A DNA stretch of 56,976 bases from Bacteroidales bacterium (GTDB lineage: Bacteria > Bacteroidota > Bacteroidia > Bacteroidales > Porphyromonadaceae): assembly GCA_004555765.1 (NCBI GenBank), contig SFHG01000009.1:1-56976 (forward strand), given 5' to 3'. The notes under the pieces were generated by a model. That model saw only the letters and a list, made by a program, of their open reading frames with translations, was not told where the DNA came from and ran no database searches. The stretch's first letter is position 1. Each line of letters starts with the position of its first letter. This document shows positions 25,488 through 33,953 of the stretch, piece by piece. The position numbers and the translations under genes were made by a program.

Positions 25488-26591
25488 TTACTTAAGCGTG
25501 AAGTCGATAATGACGGGATTGTGGTCACTGGCTTCCTTGATCCAAGGAATCTTGCCGCCTGTCGCTTCCAAGCTCCCGCTATAAAGTACGTGATCGATGC
25601 GGAAGGGTAGGAGATCCTCATTGTAGCTGATGCCTGGACCGAATCCCACCTGCTGATAGGCGTCTTTCATATCTCCTCGGAGCTTGGAGTAGGCATAGGA
25701 CATAGGTGTGTCGTTGAAGTCCCCCAAGACGATGGTATAGTCCGGTCTGTGTTCGGACTGAGAGTAGGTCATATCCCGATGCGTGGCCTGAGTGGCAGAG
25801 ACGCGGAGGAGCATATTGGGAGAGAGACGCCCTTTAACCTCTTTGAAATGCTCCCACATACGCTTTACTTCGCTCGTCTTGATGAAGCCGCGGTATTTCT
25901 CCTTTTCGACGTCGGAGAGGCTGTAGCTCTCAAGGTGGTTATTGATGAGAAGCAGTTTCTTTCCGGAGACCTCTATCAGATAGCTTTCGGATCCGTTGGT
26001 GTAAGATTCGTACTCGACGATATGGTGTTCTTTTACCGGATACTTGGAGAGTAGGGTGAGGCGTTTTTTTGCTGACGCTACTACGAAGGGGTATTCGTCC
26101 TTGGTAAAGTACTCTCTGAACCACGCTTCGGACCGTATGTCAGAAGTGCCTCCGACCGACTCTTGAAGGCAGACTATATCCGGATCGTATTTTTTGATAA
26201 CGCCGATGGCATAGGGAGCAGTGTCTTCGGAGAGGCGGTGGTAGAAGTTCTCTACATTATACGTCATAACCCGCAAGTCTCTTTTCTCCTTCAGCCCCTC
26301 GAATACGTTCATCGGGGAATAAGTCGTCAGATAATCGACCGTAAAAGCGATGAGCAACAGATGAAAGACCAAGAAGAGACTACTGTCTTTCCAATGAAAA
26401 AGGAAGTACAGGAGATAAAAGACAGCACCGAGATAAAAAAGACCGAAAGCGAGATTGAAGTAAGCCGGAATCTCGCTCACAACCGGCGAGACCTTAGGGG
26501 CAAGGAGTGCGATCCCGTACCCGATGAGAAACACCGGGTACAGGACTTTGAGGACAATCCTTATCGGTATGGCAACGAGTGTTTTCAGCAT
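25488..26591 (-). CDS. Membrane-anchored endonuclease/exonuclease/phosphatase-family protein
   Basis: This 367-residue protein has three N-terminal membrane spans (about 8-31, 41-67 and 74-92) followed by an EEP-fold hydrolase domain. Catalytic signatures of the fold are visible: MTYNVENFY, DIVCLQES, the TIVLGDFNDTP Asp-Asn motif and the terminal SDHNPVIIDF. EEP enzymes cleave phosphodiesters in nucleic acids, lipids or small molecules, so the substrate here is open; placement next to cdsA makes a lipid phosphodiester possible. The frame is open to 26729, but that extension overlaps the upstream rhomboid gene and lacks protein-like features, so Met at 26591 is chosen (13 bp after the rhomboid stop). 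Confidence 0.85.
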   Translation of the reverse strand: MLKTLVAIPIRIVLKVLYPVFLIGYGIALLAPKVSPVVSEIPAYFNLAFGLFYLGAVFYLLYFLFHWKDSSLFLVFHLLLIAFTVDYLTTYSPMNVFEGLKEKRDLRVMTYNVENFYHRLSEDTAPYAIGVIKKYDPDIVCLQESVGGTSDIRSEAWFREYFTKDEYPFVVASAKKRLTLLSKYPVKEHHIVEYESYTNGSESYLIEVSGKKLLLINNHLESYSLSDVEKEKYRGFIKTSEVKRMWEHFKEVKGRLSPNMLLRVSATQATHRDMTYSQSEHRPDYTIVLGDFNDTPMSYAYSKLRGDMKDAYQQVGFGPGISYNEDLLPFRIDHVLYSGSLEATGGKIPWIKEASDHNPVIIDFTLK

Positions 26592-26604
26592 AGAGTCTGT
26601 CCTT

Positions 26605-27273
26605 CTAAACCTCTCTTTTGTGTGTGACGATCTCCCATTCCTTCGCGGATAGAGACCCGATTCCGCTTCGAGCGGCTTTCGAGTGTATGCGTTCACGCTC
26701 AGCGGTTCTTTCCCGATCCGCTCTCTCATTTGCGCACACGGGAATCATCACCGCCGCACCTGCGATATACCCGCCAATGTGTGACAAAAAGCCGGGTGAG
26801 CCGATGACGATGAATGAGACGAAATCCGCCACGAGTACCAGCATCAAAACCCACGCCAGAGCGTGTCCGAGCACATCCCCTTTCTTGCTGAAAGCCCTGT
26901 ACAGGGTGATAGGAGCCAGCGAGCAGATACCAGCCGATGCGCCTACAAGACTGCCGTCTCCGAATCCGCTTAGCGGGAAGAGCAGCAGGAAAGAGACTCC
27001 GCCCGCAAAGACTCCGATGACAAAGAGCGCCCAGAAAACTCCCTCCTGCACTTTCACGAGGACGATCAGAAGGGAGAGTAGGAAGACCGACAGCGCGAGG
27101 TGAAGAATGGTTTGATGAGCCAGACAGTAGGAGATCAGTGTCCAGGGTTTCTCCTGCAGTGCTCCGGCTTCGGAGGACAGCTCCAATACCCCTGCCTCTT
27201 TTGTATGAGGAAGCAACAATGCCGATACACACAGGAGAATGGGCAGCGACCAGTACCCCAAACTTTTTTTCAC
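26605..27273 (-). CDS. Rhomboid-family intramembrane serine protease, second copy (GTG start)
   Basis: This 222-residue polytopic protein resembles the rhomboid encoded immediately upstream. The Ser motif is GASAGICSL instead of the usual GASGAIFGL, and the catalytic His is in SHIGGYIAG, so the Ser-His dyad is retained. The loop His/Asn element of the first copy (SHLFFNM) is changed to LHLALSV. The open frame continues to 27684, but its first part is a shadow of rhomboid 1. The only reasonable start is GTG at 27273 (VKKSLGYW), 11 bp after the rhomboid 1 stop, because the first in-frame ATG would remove the core. A basic C-terminal tail (ERADRERTAERERIHSKAA) follows the last span. Activity is likely but altered specificity is possible. 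Confidence 0.78.
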   Translation of the reverse strand: MKKSLGYWSLPILLCVSALLLPHTKEAGVLELSSEAGALQEKPWTLISYCLAHQTILHLALSVFLLSLLIVLVKVQEGVFWALFVIGVFAGGVSFLLLFPLSGFGDGSLVGASAGICSLAPITLYRAFSKKGDVLGHALAWVLMLVLVADFVSFIVIGSPGFLSHIGGYIAGAAVMIPVCANERADRERTAERERIHSKAARSGIGSLSAKEWEIVTHKREV

Positions 27274-27284
27274 GGTTGCGGGTG

Positions 27285-27947
27285 TCAGTAGTAAAGGTCT
27301 GCCCTGCTTTTGTCCTTCTTCCTCCAAATGAGTATGAGGACTATGCCGAAAAGCATACCGCCGAGGTGTGCAAAGTGTGCCACACCTCCGCCGAAGGCAG
27401 AGCCGGAGATGCCACCCCACAGTTCGATAAGACCGTAGACGATGACGAAATACTTGGCCTTGACGGGTATCGGCACGAAGAGGATGAAAAGCGGAAGATT
27501 CGGAAAAATCATCCCGATGGCCAAAAGAAGACCGAAAATCGCACCACTCGCGCCTATCGTAATCAGCAGATCCGAGTACGGCATTATTTCCGGACTCATA
27601 TTCAAGAACCACACCATTTGCTGTACAAGTCCTGCCCCAATACCGGTAACGAGGTAGTAAGTCAGGTATTTCTTCGGACCCCAAAAACGCTCCAAGAGCC
27701 CCCCGAACATATAGAGGGCAAACATATTGAAGAAGAGGTGGGAGATGCCTCCCGGGTCGTGCAAAAACATATAGGTTACCAATTGGTGGATTCCGAAACT
27801 GTCGGCTTCGAAATAGTGCATCCCCAAAAGGTTGACCAAATCAATGCCTATGCGTGGCAGTACCCACTCGGCCAAAAGCATAAGGACATTCAGAATGAGC
27901 AGATTCCTTGTGACAGGAGGAAATGTATCTTGGTAGTTGTATTGCAT
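27285..27947 (-). CDS. Rhomboid-family intramembrane serine protease, first copy
   Basis: This 220-residue protein has six membrane spans and the full rhomboid signature: YMFLHDPGGISHLFFNMFALYMFG in the L1/TM2 region, the catalytic Ser in TIGASGAIFGLLLA, and the catalytic His in AHFAHLGGMLFG. Rhomboids cleave membrane-protein substrates within the bilayer. The start at 27947 (MQYNYQDTFPPVTRNLL) fits family N-termini better than the upstream Met at 28016. It heads a unit with a second rhomboid, an EEP-fold membrane protein and cdsA. Confidence 0.9.
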   Translation of the reverse strand: MQYNYQDTFPPVTRNLLILNVLMLLAEWVLPRIGIDLVNLLGMHYFEADSFGIHQLVTYMFLHDPGGISHLFFNMFALYMFGGLLERFWGPKKYLTYYLVTGIGAGLVQQMVWFLNMSPEIMPYSDLLITIGASGAIFGLLLAIGMIFPNLPLFILFVPIPVKAKYFVIVYGLIELWGGISGSAFGGGVAHFAHLGGMLFGIVLILIWRKKDKSRADLYY

Positions 27948-28023
27948 AAGGATTGATGATTCAGGCGAGCCTGCGACAAACGAATCAATCTGAAGCCCTC
28001 CCAATGGAAATCTCACCGAGGGG

Positions 28024-28031
28024 CAAATTTA
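28024..28031 (-). promoter_or_regulatory. -7 box upstream of the rhomboid-cdsA unit
   Basis: On the minus strand TAAATTTG matches TAnnTTTG, 76 nt before the rhomboid 1 ATG. No TTTG at the proper spacing was found. Confidence 0.45.
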
Positions 28032-28111
28032 CCGCTTTTTGACCACAACTCCGGCATAATGTCGGGCAAGGAGCAGAAATTTGATCGAACCTCGATGGTG
28101 AATCGAAATTT

Positions 28112-28200
28112 GGTACAGACCGAGAAGAAAAGTTTGCCCAAGCCTACAGACCGGCGAGACACGTACCTGCACGAACCTCTTGGCCTGTACTAAATCCGAA
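28112..28200. repeat. Dispersed palindromic element, copy E6
   Basis: It contains GGTACAGACCGAG (28112-28124), CTACAGACCGG, GAGACACGTACC (28156-28167) and GGCCTGTAC (28192-28200), the last being a degenerate partner of the first. Both half-site variants occur within one copy. It lies in the 397-bp spacer between the DUF4332 gene and the rhomboid unit, where no gene is seen. Confidence 0.7.
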
Positions 28201-28344
28201 GTGTCCCCATACCACTGAAGTATCGGTGTCAGAAAAGACGCATACACGCACAAAAGGCTGATTCCTCTTTTCGGGAGGAAACAGCCTGCGTGTCGGTCTG
28301 AAGCGACCCCAGAGTCCGGGGTACTGCAAAGCAGGGGCAAGCAC

Positions 28345-28755
28345 TCAGTATTCGAGACCGCGGGGCAGTGTTTTGGCACTCTCCACCCACTTGGTAACTA
28401 CCTTGAGGCAGGGTGTGCGACGGACGAGTTTCTTTACGGCATTTACCTCTTCCATCTTTTTTACCAGGTTCTCGGGCTTCCTGGTTGCCAATTCTTTCAC
28501 GGTGTCTACGCCCGCGGCTTCGAGTATCTCGGCGTATTGTGATCCGATACCGTCCACTCTGAAGAGATCTACGTGGTTGGCAAACTTGAGGATAAGGTCT
28601 TCGCTAATTCCTGTTTTCTCTGCCAACTCTTTGCGGAACGCCTTTGTCCTCGTGGCAGACAGCAATTGGTCGGTGTTCTTGATGCCTTGTTCGCGGAGTT
28701 TTTTCCCGTAAACTTCACCAATGCCCTCAACTGACTCTACGGAATAATTAGCCAT
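28345..28755 (-). CDS. DUF4332-like helix-hairpin-helix protein
   Basis: This 136-residue small soluble protein contains repeated helix-hairpin-helix-like elements: VEGIGEVYGKKLREQGIKNTDQLL near the N-terminus and VDGIGSQYAEILEAAGVDTVKELA around 67-90. That arrangement matches DUF4332-type proteins and the tandem HhH domains of nucleic-acid-binding enzymes. Weak DNA or RNA binding is therefore possible, but no catalytic residues are seen and function is unknown. It follows hisS by 66 bp and ends its unit. Confidence 0.75.
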   Translation of the reverse strand: MANYSVESVEGIGEVYGKKLREQGIKNTDQLLSATRTKAFRKELAEKTGISEDLILKFANHVDLFRVDGIGSQYAEILEAAGVDTVKELATRKPENLVKKMEEVNAVKKLVRRTPCLKVVTKWVESAKTLPRGLEY

Positions 28756-28821
28756 AACGTTTTAATCGGTTAGATAGGGTTGTAAAAAAAAAGAATATAA
28801 AGGTTTTCGGTCTAAAAGGAA

Positions 28822-30183
28822 TCAGTCCGAAAGACGCGCCACGATTTCATCCCCGGACAGCGTTACTTGAGCTCCGGAGGACATATCTTTCAGCGTTACA
28901 GTGCCACTCTGCATCTCTTCCTCTCCCACGAATGCCACATACGGGATGTGTAGTGAGTCGGCATAGCTCATCTGTTTCTTCAGCTTGGCATTGTCCGGAT
29001 AAAGCTCTGCCACGATGCCCTTATTTCGGAGTTCGGAGAGTATCGGGATAATCTTTCGCACTTCTTGATCTCCGAAATTGACAAACATTACTTTCGTTGT
29101 GGAGGTGATGCCTTTGGGGTAGAGATCAAGGGTATTGAGGACATCAAAAATGCGGTCTGCTCCGAAGGAGATACCGACACCACTCATCCCTTTCTCTCCA
29201 AATACCCCGGTGAGGTCGTCGTAACGACCGCCTCCCGTAATGCTCCCGATCTGTGTGTCGAGTGCTTTTACTTCAAAGATGGTGCCGGTGTAGTAGTCGA
29301 GCCCTCGGGCAAGAGAGAGGTCGAGGCGGACTTCGTTATTCAGGGGCACAAGACCGAGTGTGTCAAAGATGAAAGAGACTTCTTCCAAACCTTTCTTTCC
29401 CACTTCGTCTTCGCCAAAGAGCTCTTTGAGTACCGCGACTTTTTCGGGGATACTCCCTTCCAAGGTGATGACGGGAGCCAGTGCGTCGATGATCCCTTCC
29501 CGAAGCCCTTTAGTAAGCAGCTCCGCTTTCACCCCCTCCCAACCTATCTTGTCGAGCTTGTCGATGGCTACAGTGAGGTCGGTAATCTGCTCTATGCCGA
29601 AGTGTCTGCCGATGGCAGTGAGCAGCTTGCGGTTATTCAGGAGGATTGCGACGCGGATATTGAGTCTCGTGAATACCTCATCGATAATCTGCACCAACTC
29701 CACCTCGTGGAGCAAAGAGTCAGAGCCGATCACGTCCGCATCGCACTGAAAGAACTCGCGATACCTCCCTTTCTGGGGGCGATCTGCGCGCCATACGGGT
29801 TGAATCTGAAAGCGCTTAAATGGGAAAGTGAGGTCATTCTTGTGCTGAACCACGAAGCGGGCAAAAGGCACCGTCAGGTCGTATCTCAGACCGCGGTCAC
29901 AGACAAGGTTTGCAAAGTGGGCGGGATCCATATCGTGTATCTCGTCCCGATTAACCCCTTTGAGTGCATTGCCGGAGTTAAGGATGCGGAAGAGCAGTTT
30001 GTCGCCTTCTTCGCCGTATTTGCCCATCAACGTGGATAGATTCTCCATTGCGGGCGTCTCTATCTCCCGGAATCCGTAGACTTTGTAGACGCTCCTGATG
30101 GTGTCAAAGATATAGTTTCTTTTCGCCATTTCTTCCGGCGAGAAGTCCCTTGTCCCCTTAGGTATGGATGGTTTTTGAGCCAT
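28822..30183 (-). CDS. hisS: Histidyl-tRNA synthetase
   Basis: This 453-residue class-II synthetase charges tRNA-His. The N-terminus PSIPKGTRDFSPEEMAKRN, motif 2 (PVWRADRPQKGRYREFFQCD, around 130-149), the histidine-binding signature LARGLDYYTGTIFEV and motif 3 (GGGRYDDLTGVFG and GVGISFGADRIFDVL) are all present, followed by the anticodon-binding domain. It lies 25 bp after ribE in the same direction and is probably co-transcribed with it. Confidence 0.97.
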   Translation of the reverse strand: MAQKPSIPKGTRDFSPEEMAKRNYIFDTIRSVYKVYGFREIETPAMENLSTLMGKYGEEGDKLLFRILNSGNALKGVNRDEIHDMDPAHFANLVCDRGLRYDLTVPFARFVVQHKNDLTFPFKRFQIQPVWRADRPQKGRYREFFQCDADVIGSDSLLHEVELVQIIDEVFTRLNIRVAILLNNRKLLTAIGRHFGIEQITDLTVAIDKLDKIGWEGVKAELLTKGLREGIIDALAPVITLEGSIPEKVAVLKELFGEDEVGKKGLEEVSFIFDTLGLVPLNNEVRLDLSLARGLDYYTGTIFEVKALDTQIGSITGGGRYDDLTGVFGEKGMSGVGISFGADRIFDVLNTLDLYPKGITSTTKVMFVNFGDQEVRKIIPILSELRNKGIVAELYPDNAKLKKQMSYADSLHIPYVAFVGEEEMQSGTVTLKDMSSGAQVTLSGDEIVARLSD

Positions 30184-30208
30184 TGTTTTATTCAGAAAAT
30201 CAAGCCGT

Positions 30209-30850
30209 TTATTTCAGAAGGCCACTATCGGAGAGGTTCCGTAGTTCGATCATTTTCGCGAGGTACTTGCCTACGATATCGAATTCGAGATTTACCCTGT
30301 CTCCTACTTTGAGGGTTTGGAAATTAGTGTTTTCGACAGTGTAGGGAATGATGGCCACTTTGAAGTCTCCGATCCCGGAGTCTACCACCGTAAGGCTCAC
30401 GCCGTTCACACAGACACTCCCTTTCTCGACCGTCGTGTAGCCTTTAAGCGCCATCTCCGGGGCTATCGCGTAGCGAATGGTGAAGTAAGCGCTTCCCCCT
30501 GCCTCTTGCACATCAGCCACTGTACCGGTCGTGTCCACGTGTCCCTGTACGATGTGCCCGTCGAGGCGACCGCCTGCGGGCATACTTCTTTCGACGTTTA
30601 CGAGGCTGCCTTCCTTGAGGTCTCCGAGATTGGAGCGGATGAGCGTCTCCTTGACGGCAGTCACCGTGTAGCTCTGCGTTTGGGGTTGAATGGCGACGAC
30701 GGTGAGGCATACACCATTGTGGCTGACGCTTTGGTCAATCTTCAATTCGTCCCAAAATGGGACGGTGAGCGTCAGGTGTACATTTTCGTTATGCGGGTCG
30801 CGCTCTACTCTGAGCACGCGGGCAGTATTTTCGACTATTCCGGAAAACAT
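30209..30850 (-). CDS. ribE: Riboflavin synthase alpha chain
   Basis: This 213-residue enzyme disproportionates two 6,7-dimethyl-8-ribityllumazine molecules to riboflavin. It has two homologous lumazine-binding barrels (about 1-97 and 98-195), the invariant N-terminus MFSGIVE, the paired VSHNGVCLTV and VCVNGVSLTV motifs and GHIVQGHVDTTG. Other rib genes are not in the window, and no FMN riboswitch is visible upstream. A -7 box lies 59 nt before the start. Confidence 0.96.
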   Translation of the reverse strand: MFSGIVENTARVLRVERDPHNENVHLTLTVPFWDELKIDQSVSHNGVCLTVVAIQPQTQSYTVTAVKETLIRSNLGDLKEGSLVNVERSMPAGGRLDGHIVQGHVDTTGTVADVQEAGGSAYFTIRYAIAPEMALKGYTTVEKGSVCVNGVSLTVVDSGIGDFKVAIIPYTVENTNFQTLKVGDRVNLEFDIVGKYLAKMIELRNLSDSGLLK

Positions 30851-30909
30851 CTTATGTTTGAATGGATTAAATTTTTCTCCTTATAAAAGACAGTAGCTCC
30901 GTCTCAAGG

Positions 30910-30917
30910 CAAATATA
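30910..30917 (-). promoter_or_regulatory. -7 box upstream of ribE
   Basis: On the minus strand TATATTTG matches the Bacteroidetes -7 consensus, 59 nt upstream of the ribE ATG. The -33 half is not evident. Confidence 0.45.
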
Positions 30918-30954
30918 TCAAAAAGCACCGAGTATTCGGAACCGATATCGCTGT

Positions 30955-31033
30955 GGTACGTACCGAGACCGAAACTTTGGTCTGTACCTTTTGCAAAAAT
31001 CGGTCTGTACCTTTCTTTGCTCTCGGTACGTGC
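30955..31033. repeat. Dispersed palindromic element, copy E7
   Basis: In order it holds GGTACGTACCGAG, GGTCTGTACC (30979-30988), CGGTCTGTACC (31001-31011) and CTCGGTACGTGC (31022-31033). The outer ACGTACCGAG (30959-30968) is complementary to CTCGGTACGT (31022-31031). It lies 8 bp beyond the stop of the GHL10 lipoprotein gene and 38 bp from the ribE -7 box. Confidence 0.82.
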
Positions 31034-31040
31034 AAAAAGA

Positions 31041-32588
31041 TCACAGCACTACGGGGATATTACGGGCAATAATATGCTCGTGGTTGAATCGGTCTACACG
31101 GGTGACGGTGAAGGCGAGACGAAATTTTCCCCCGAGGTTCAGTGGTCTGTACTTGGTCTCGGAAGTCATCACGGTGATGTTTTGCGCCTGCATGATCTCG
31201 CGCTCCGTGGCTCCTCTTCGGTGGGTGTAGACTACGTAATACTTAGTCTCAAGACCTTGGGGCAGCTCAGGGTCGCCCATCCAGACGAGTTCTTGTCCGG
31301 CATCCCCCCTTAAGACCGTTGCATCCCGGGCCGGCTCGGGGAAGTCCCGAAGGTAATCGGGGTAATCCGATGGTGGCAGGATGGCTTTGTTTTTCCAAAA
31401 GAACGTCCCGAGATCCTGCTCAAAGTTCTTGTAATTTCCCAACACATCCTCATGCGGCCACAGGACGTTGCCTTGGGAGGTCTCTGCGGCAATCGCCCAC
31501 TTCTCTTCGAGCTGGTCGTAATCCATCGTATTGCGGATGTGCTGACCGAAGTAGAGGTGTCCTTTTCGGATGTTATTTTTCCACCAGTATGCCAGCTCTG
31601 TGTAGTCGGCCTGTTTGTGCCCCATCTGCCAGTAAATCTGGGGTAAAGTGTAATCCACCCAGCCCATTTGATCCCATAGGAGCACATCCGCGTAGAGATC
31701 GTCGTAATTTTGCAGTCCTTTGGTGTCGGATCCTATGGGGTCTGTGCGCTTATTGCGGTAGATGCCGAAGGGGCTGATTCCGAAGCGAACCCAAGGCTTC
31801 AGCGCTTTCACGGTCTCGTGAAGTTCTTGGACGAGGAGATTCACGTTTTCCCTCCGGAAGTCGCCCACGGTCTTAAAAGCACCTCCGTAGAGACGGTACT
31901 CTTTGGCATCCGGAAAGGGTACGCCTGCGACCGGATACGGATAGAAATAGTCATCCATATGTATGCCGTCAAGGTCGTACCTCGAGACAAGGTCTCTGAC
32001 AATATCTGCCGTGTAGTCGCGCACTTCTTTGAGTGCAGGATTGAGGAGGATGAGGTCTCCGTACTTGACGCACCACTCGGGGTGACGCGACGAGACGTGC
32101 AGCGGGGAGACCGGCTCGGAGGCATTAAGGGCGACGCGGTAGGGGTTGATCCAGGCGTGGAGTTCCATATGGCGCTTATGCGCCTCTTTTATCATAAAAT
32201 CGAGCGGATCCCAATAGGGACTCGGGGCTTTGCCCTGTGTCCCGGTCAAGTAACGACTCCAAGGCTCGTACCCCGACGCATAAAAGGCATCGCCCTCGCT
32301 CCTGACTTGAAAGAAGACGGCATTGATGCCGAGCTTCTCGAACCGGTCGAGCGCTTCAGTCAAATAGACCCTAATCTCCTGTGGTGTCTTGCCTCTGTAA
32401 TAGGTGCGTCCCACGGTGGGCATCCACACGCCACGCATCTCCACTCTTTGCTCCTCGTACCCTCTCTTAACGACCTTTTTCGCCATACGCTGGGCTTCCG
32501 TCAGTTTGGGAGAGCAAGAGGAGAGTACCGAAGTGAGTGCGAAAAAAAAGAGGAGAGGAAAGAGAAACTTGCCTTTGGTCGGGGTCAT
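31041..32588 (-). CDS. GHL10-family (YngK-like) glycoside-hydrolase-related lipoprotein
   Basis: This 515-residue protein belongs to the glycosyl-hydrolase-like family 10 (GHL10) of TIM-barrel proteins. A lipoprotein signal peptide ends in VLSSC (Cys25). The barrel begins at RGVWMPTVGRTYYRGKTP and has MELHAWINPYRVALN, the acidic strand-end motif LDGIHMDDYFYPYP, VRFGISPFGIYR and LPQIYWQMG. Related proteins are surface or periplasmic enzymes with uncertain glycan substrates. The frame extends upstream to 32756 inside mgtE, but the Met at 32588 has the signal peptide and its ATG overlaps the mgtE stop by 4 nt, so that start is clear. Confidence 0.85.
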   Translation of the reverse strand: MTPTKGKFLFPLLFFFALTSVLSSCSPKLTEAQRMAKKVVKRGYEEQRVEMRGVWMPTVGRTYYRGKTPQEIRVYLTEALDRFEKLGINAVFFQVRSEGDAFYASGYEPWSRYLTGTQGKAPSPYWDPLDFMIKEAHKRHMELHAWINPYRVALNASEPVSPLHVSSRHPEWCVKYGDLILLNPALKEVRDYTADIVRDLVSRYDLDGIHMDDYFYPYPVAGVPFPDAKEYRLYGGAFKTVGDFRRENVNLLVQELHETVKALKPWVRFGISPFGIYRNKRTDPIGSDTKGLQNYDDLYADVLLWDQMGWVDYTLPQIYWQMGHKQADYTELAYWWKNNIRKGHLYFGQHIRNTMDYDQLEEKWAIAAETSQGNVLWPHEDVLGNYKNFEQDLGTFFWKNKAILPPSDYPDYLRDFPEPARDATVLRGDAGQELVWMGDPELPQGLETKYYVVYTHRRGATEREIMQAQNITVMTSETKYRPLNLGGKFRLAFTVTRVDRFNHEHIIARNIPVVL

Positions 32589-33937
32589 TGGAAAAAGGTG
32601 AAGAGGGATTGGGTGATAAGCATATAGATAAACATCCCGAAGAGGTCGTTCATTATCGCGATGAAAGGTCCCGTGGCACGAGCCGGATCCATCTTCAGCT
32701 TTTCCATAATAAGAGGCACCATAGTTCCGAAGATGGACGCAAACATCACGACACAAAAGAGGCTCAGAGCAACGGAAGTCATCAAGAGCGGTTCGTGCAT
32801 AAAGAAGTAAATGTAGAGGAAGACGATCAGACTGATGAGGCTCGCATTGATGAGAGAGACGAGGAGCTCCTTGAGGACGAGCTTCGGGATGTCGCCCGGT
32901 TTGATCGAGTTGCTCGCAAGGTCTTGCACGATGATGGCCGAAGACTGAGTGCCGACATTACCGCCCGTCCCGCCGATGAGGGGTATGAAAAGCGATGCCG
33001 CGGGCATAAGCGAAAAGACACTGTCGTACTGTCCCAAAAGCTGGGAATTGAAGATCCCGCCGATCATCCCGATGATGAGCCAAGGCAGACGCGCTCCTGT
33101 CTGATGGAAGATGGAGTCCGAGCTCTCTACGTCCTGGGACAGACCGGAAGCCATCTGGTAGTCTTTCTCGTGCTGTTCGCGCATTTCGTCTACCACGTCG
33201 TCGACGGTGATGACACCGACGAGACGCTTGGTGGAGTCGATGACCGGAATCGCTACGAGGTCGTATTTTTCGAAGGCATCGATCACTTCTTCTATTTTGT
33301 CGTTAACGTGAAGCGAAATCGGATCCCTCTGCATCACGTTCTTGATCATATTCACGGAGGGGTTGGTGATGACTTTCTTCAAGGGCAGGATCCCGACGAG
33401 CCGTCCGTCGTCATCAACGACGTAAATGTAATAGAGCTCGTCCAAGTGTTCGGCCTGTTGCCGCATTTCGTCAACGCACCGGGGCATCGACCAGTTCTCG
33501 TTGATGACTACCATCTCTTTCCGCATCACGCCCCCCGCGGTGTCTTCGTCATAATGAAGAAGATCGATGATGTCCCCTGCCTGCTCGACGTCATCTACGA
33601 GGGAAAGAATGGTGTCCTGCTGCTCCGGTTCAAGGTCGCGGATAAGGTCTGCGGCATCGTCCGTATCCATATTGGAGAGAAGCCGGACTGCGATGTCTTC
33701 GGAGCTGATCTTACTAAGGATGCGGGCTTGCTCGTCCTCATCGAGCTCAAGGAGTACTGCTGCTGCCTGCTCATCCGGAAGAAGCTCCAAAAACTTGAGA
33801 ACCTCTTCCCCGGGCGACAGTCCCTCTATAAGCTCGGCAAGTTCTGTAGGGTGAAGCTTGGCAAGCTCGGCCTTAAGCTCGTCCACCTTCCCCTCTTCGT
33901 ATAATTTCTTGAGGTCTAAAGTCTCTGTATTTTCCAT
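32585..33937 (-). CDS. mgtE: Magnesium transporter MgtE
   Basis: This 450-residue magnesium channel has the expected order: an N-terminal acidic, helical MgtE_N domain (about 15-125, with LPDEQAAAVLLELDEDEQARIL), two CBS domains (about 130-250, with DELYYIYVVDDDGRLVGIL and LVAIPVIDSTKRLVGVITVDDV) and a five-helix membrane domain with GGTGGNVGTQSSAIIVQ and the C-terminal PFIAIMNDLFGMFIYMLI. The open frame to 34183 overlaps rsmA and is not protein-like, so Met at 33937 is used (16 bp after rsmA). The next gene overlaps its stop by 4 nt. Confidence 0.93.
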   Translation of the reverse strand: MENTETLDLKKLYEEGKVDELKAELAKLHPTELAELIEGLSPGEEVLKFLELLPDEQAAAVLLELDEDEQARILSKISSEDIAVRLLSNMDTDDAADLIRDLEPEQQDTILSLVDDVEQAGDIIDLLHYDEDTAGGVMRKEMVVINENWSMPRCVDEMRQQAEHLDELYYIYVVDDDGRLVGILPLKKVITNPSVNMIKNVMQRDPISLHVNDKIEEVIDAFEKYDLVAIPVIDSTKRLVGVITVDDVVDEMREQHEKDYQMASGLSQDVESSDSIFHQTGARLPWLIIGMIGGIFNSQLLGQYDSVFSLMPAASLFIPLIGGTGGNVGTQSSAIIVQDLASNSIKPGDIPKLVLKELLVSLINASLISLIVFLYIYFFMHEPLLMTSVALSLFCVVMFASIFGTMVPLIMEKLKMDPARATGPFIAIMNDLFGMFIYMLITQSLFTFFQ

Positions 33938-33953
33938 CTTCTGTCCAAAAACT

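Noticed and set aside
27274..27684. N-terminal extension of the second rhomboid frame
   Set aside because: It overlaps the first rhomboid in another frame and is Arg/His-rich, unlike a membrane protein; GTG at 27273 explains the gene.
32537..33904. 455-codon plus-strand frame opposite mgtE
   Set aside because: It is antisense to MgtE, its composition is not protein-like and no motifs are seen.
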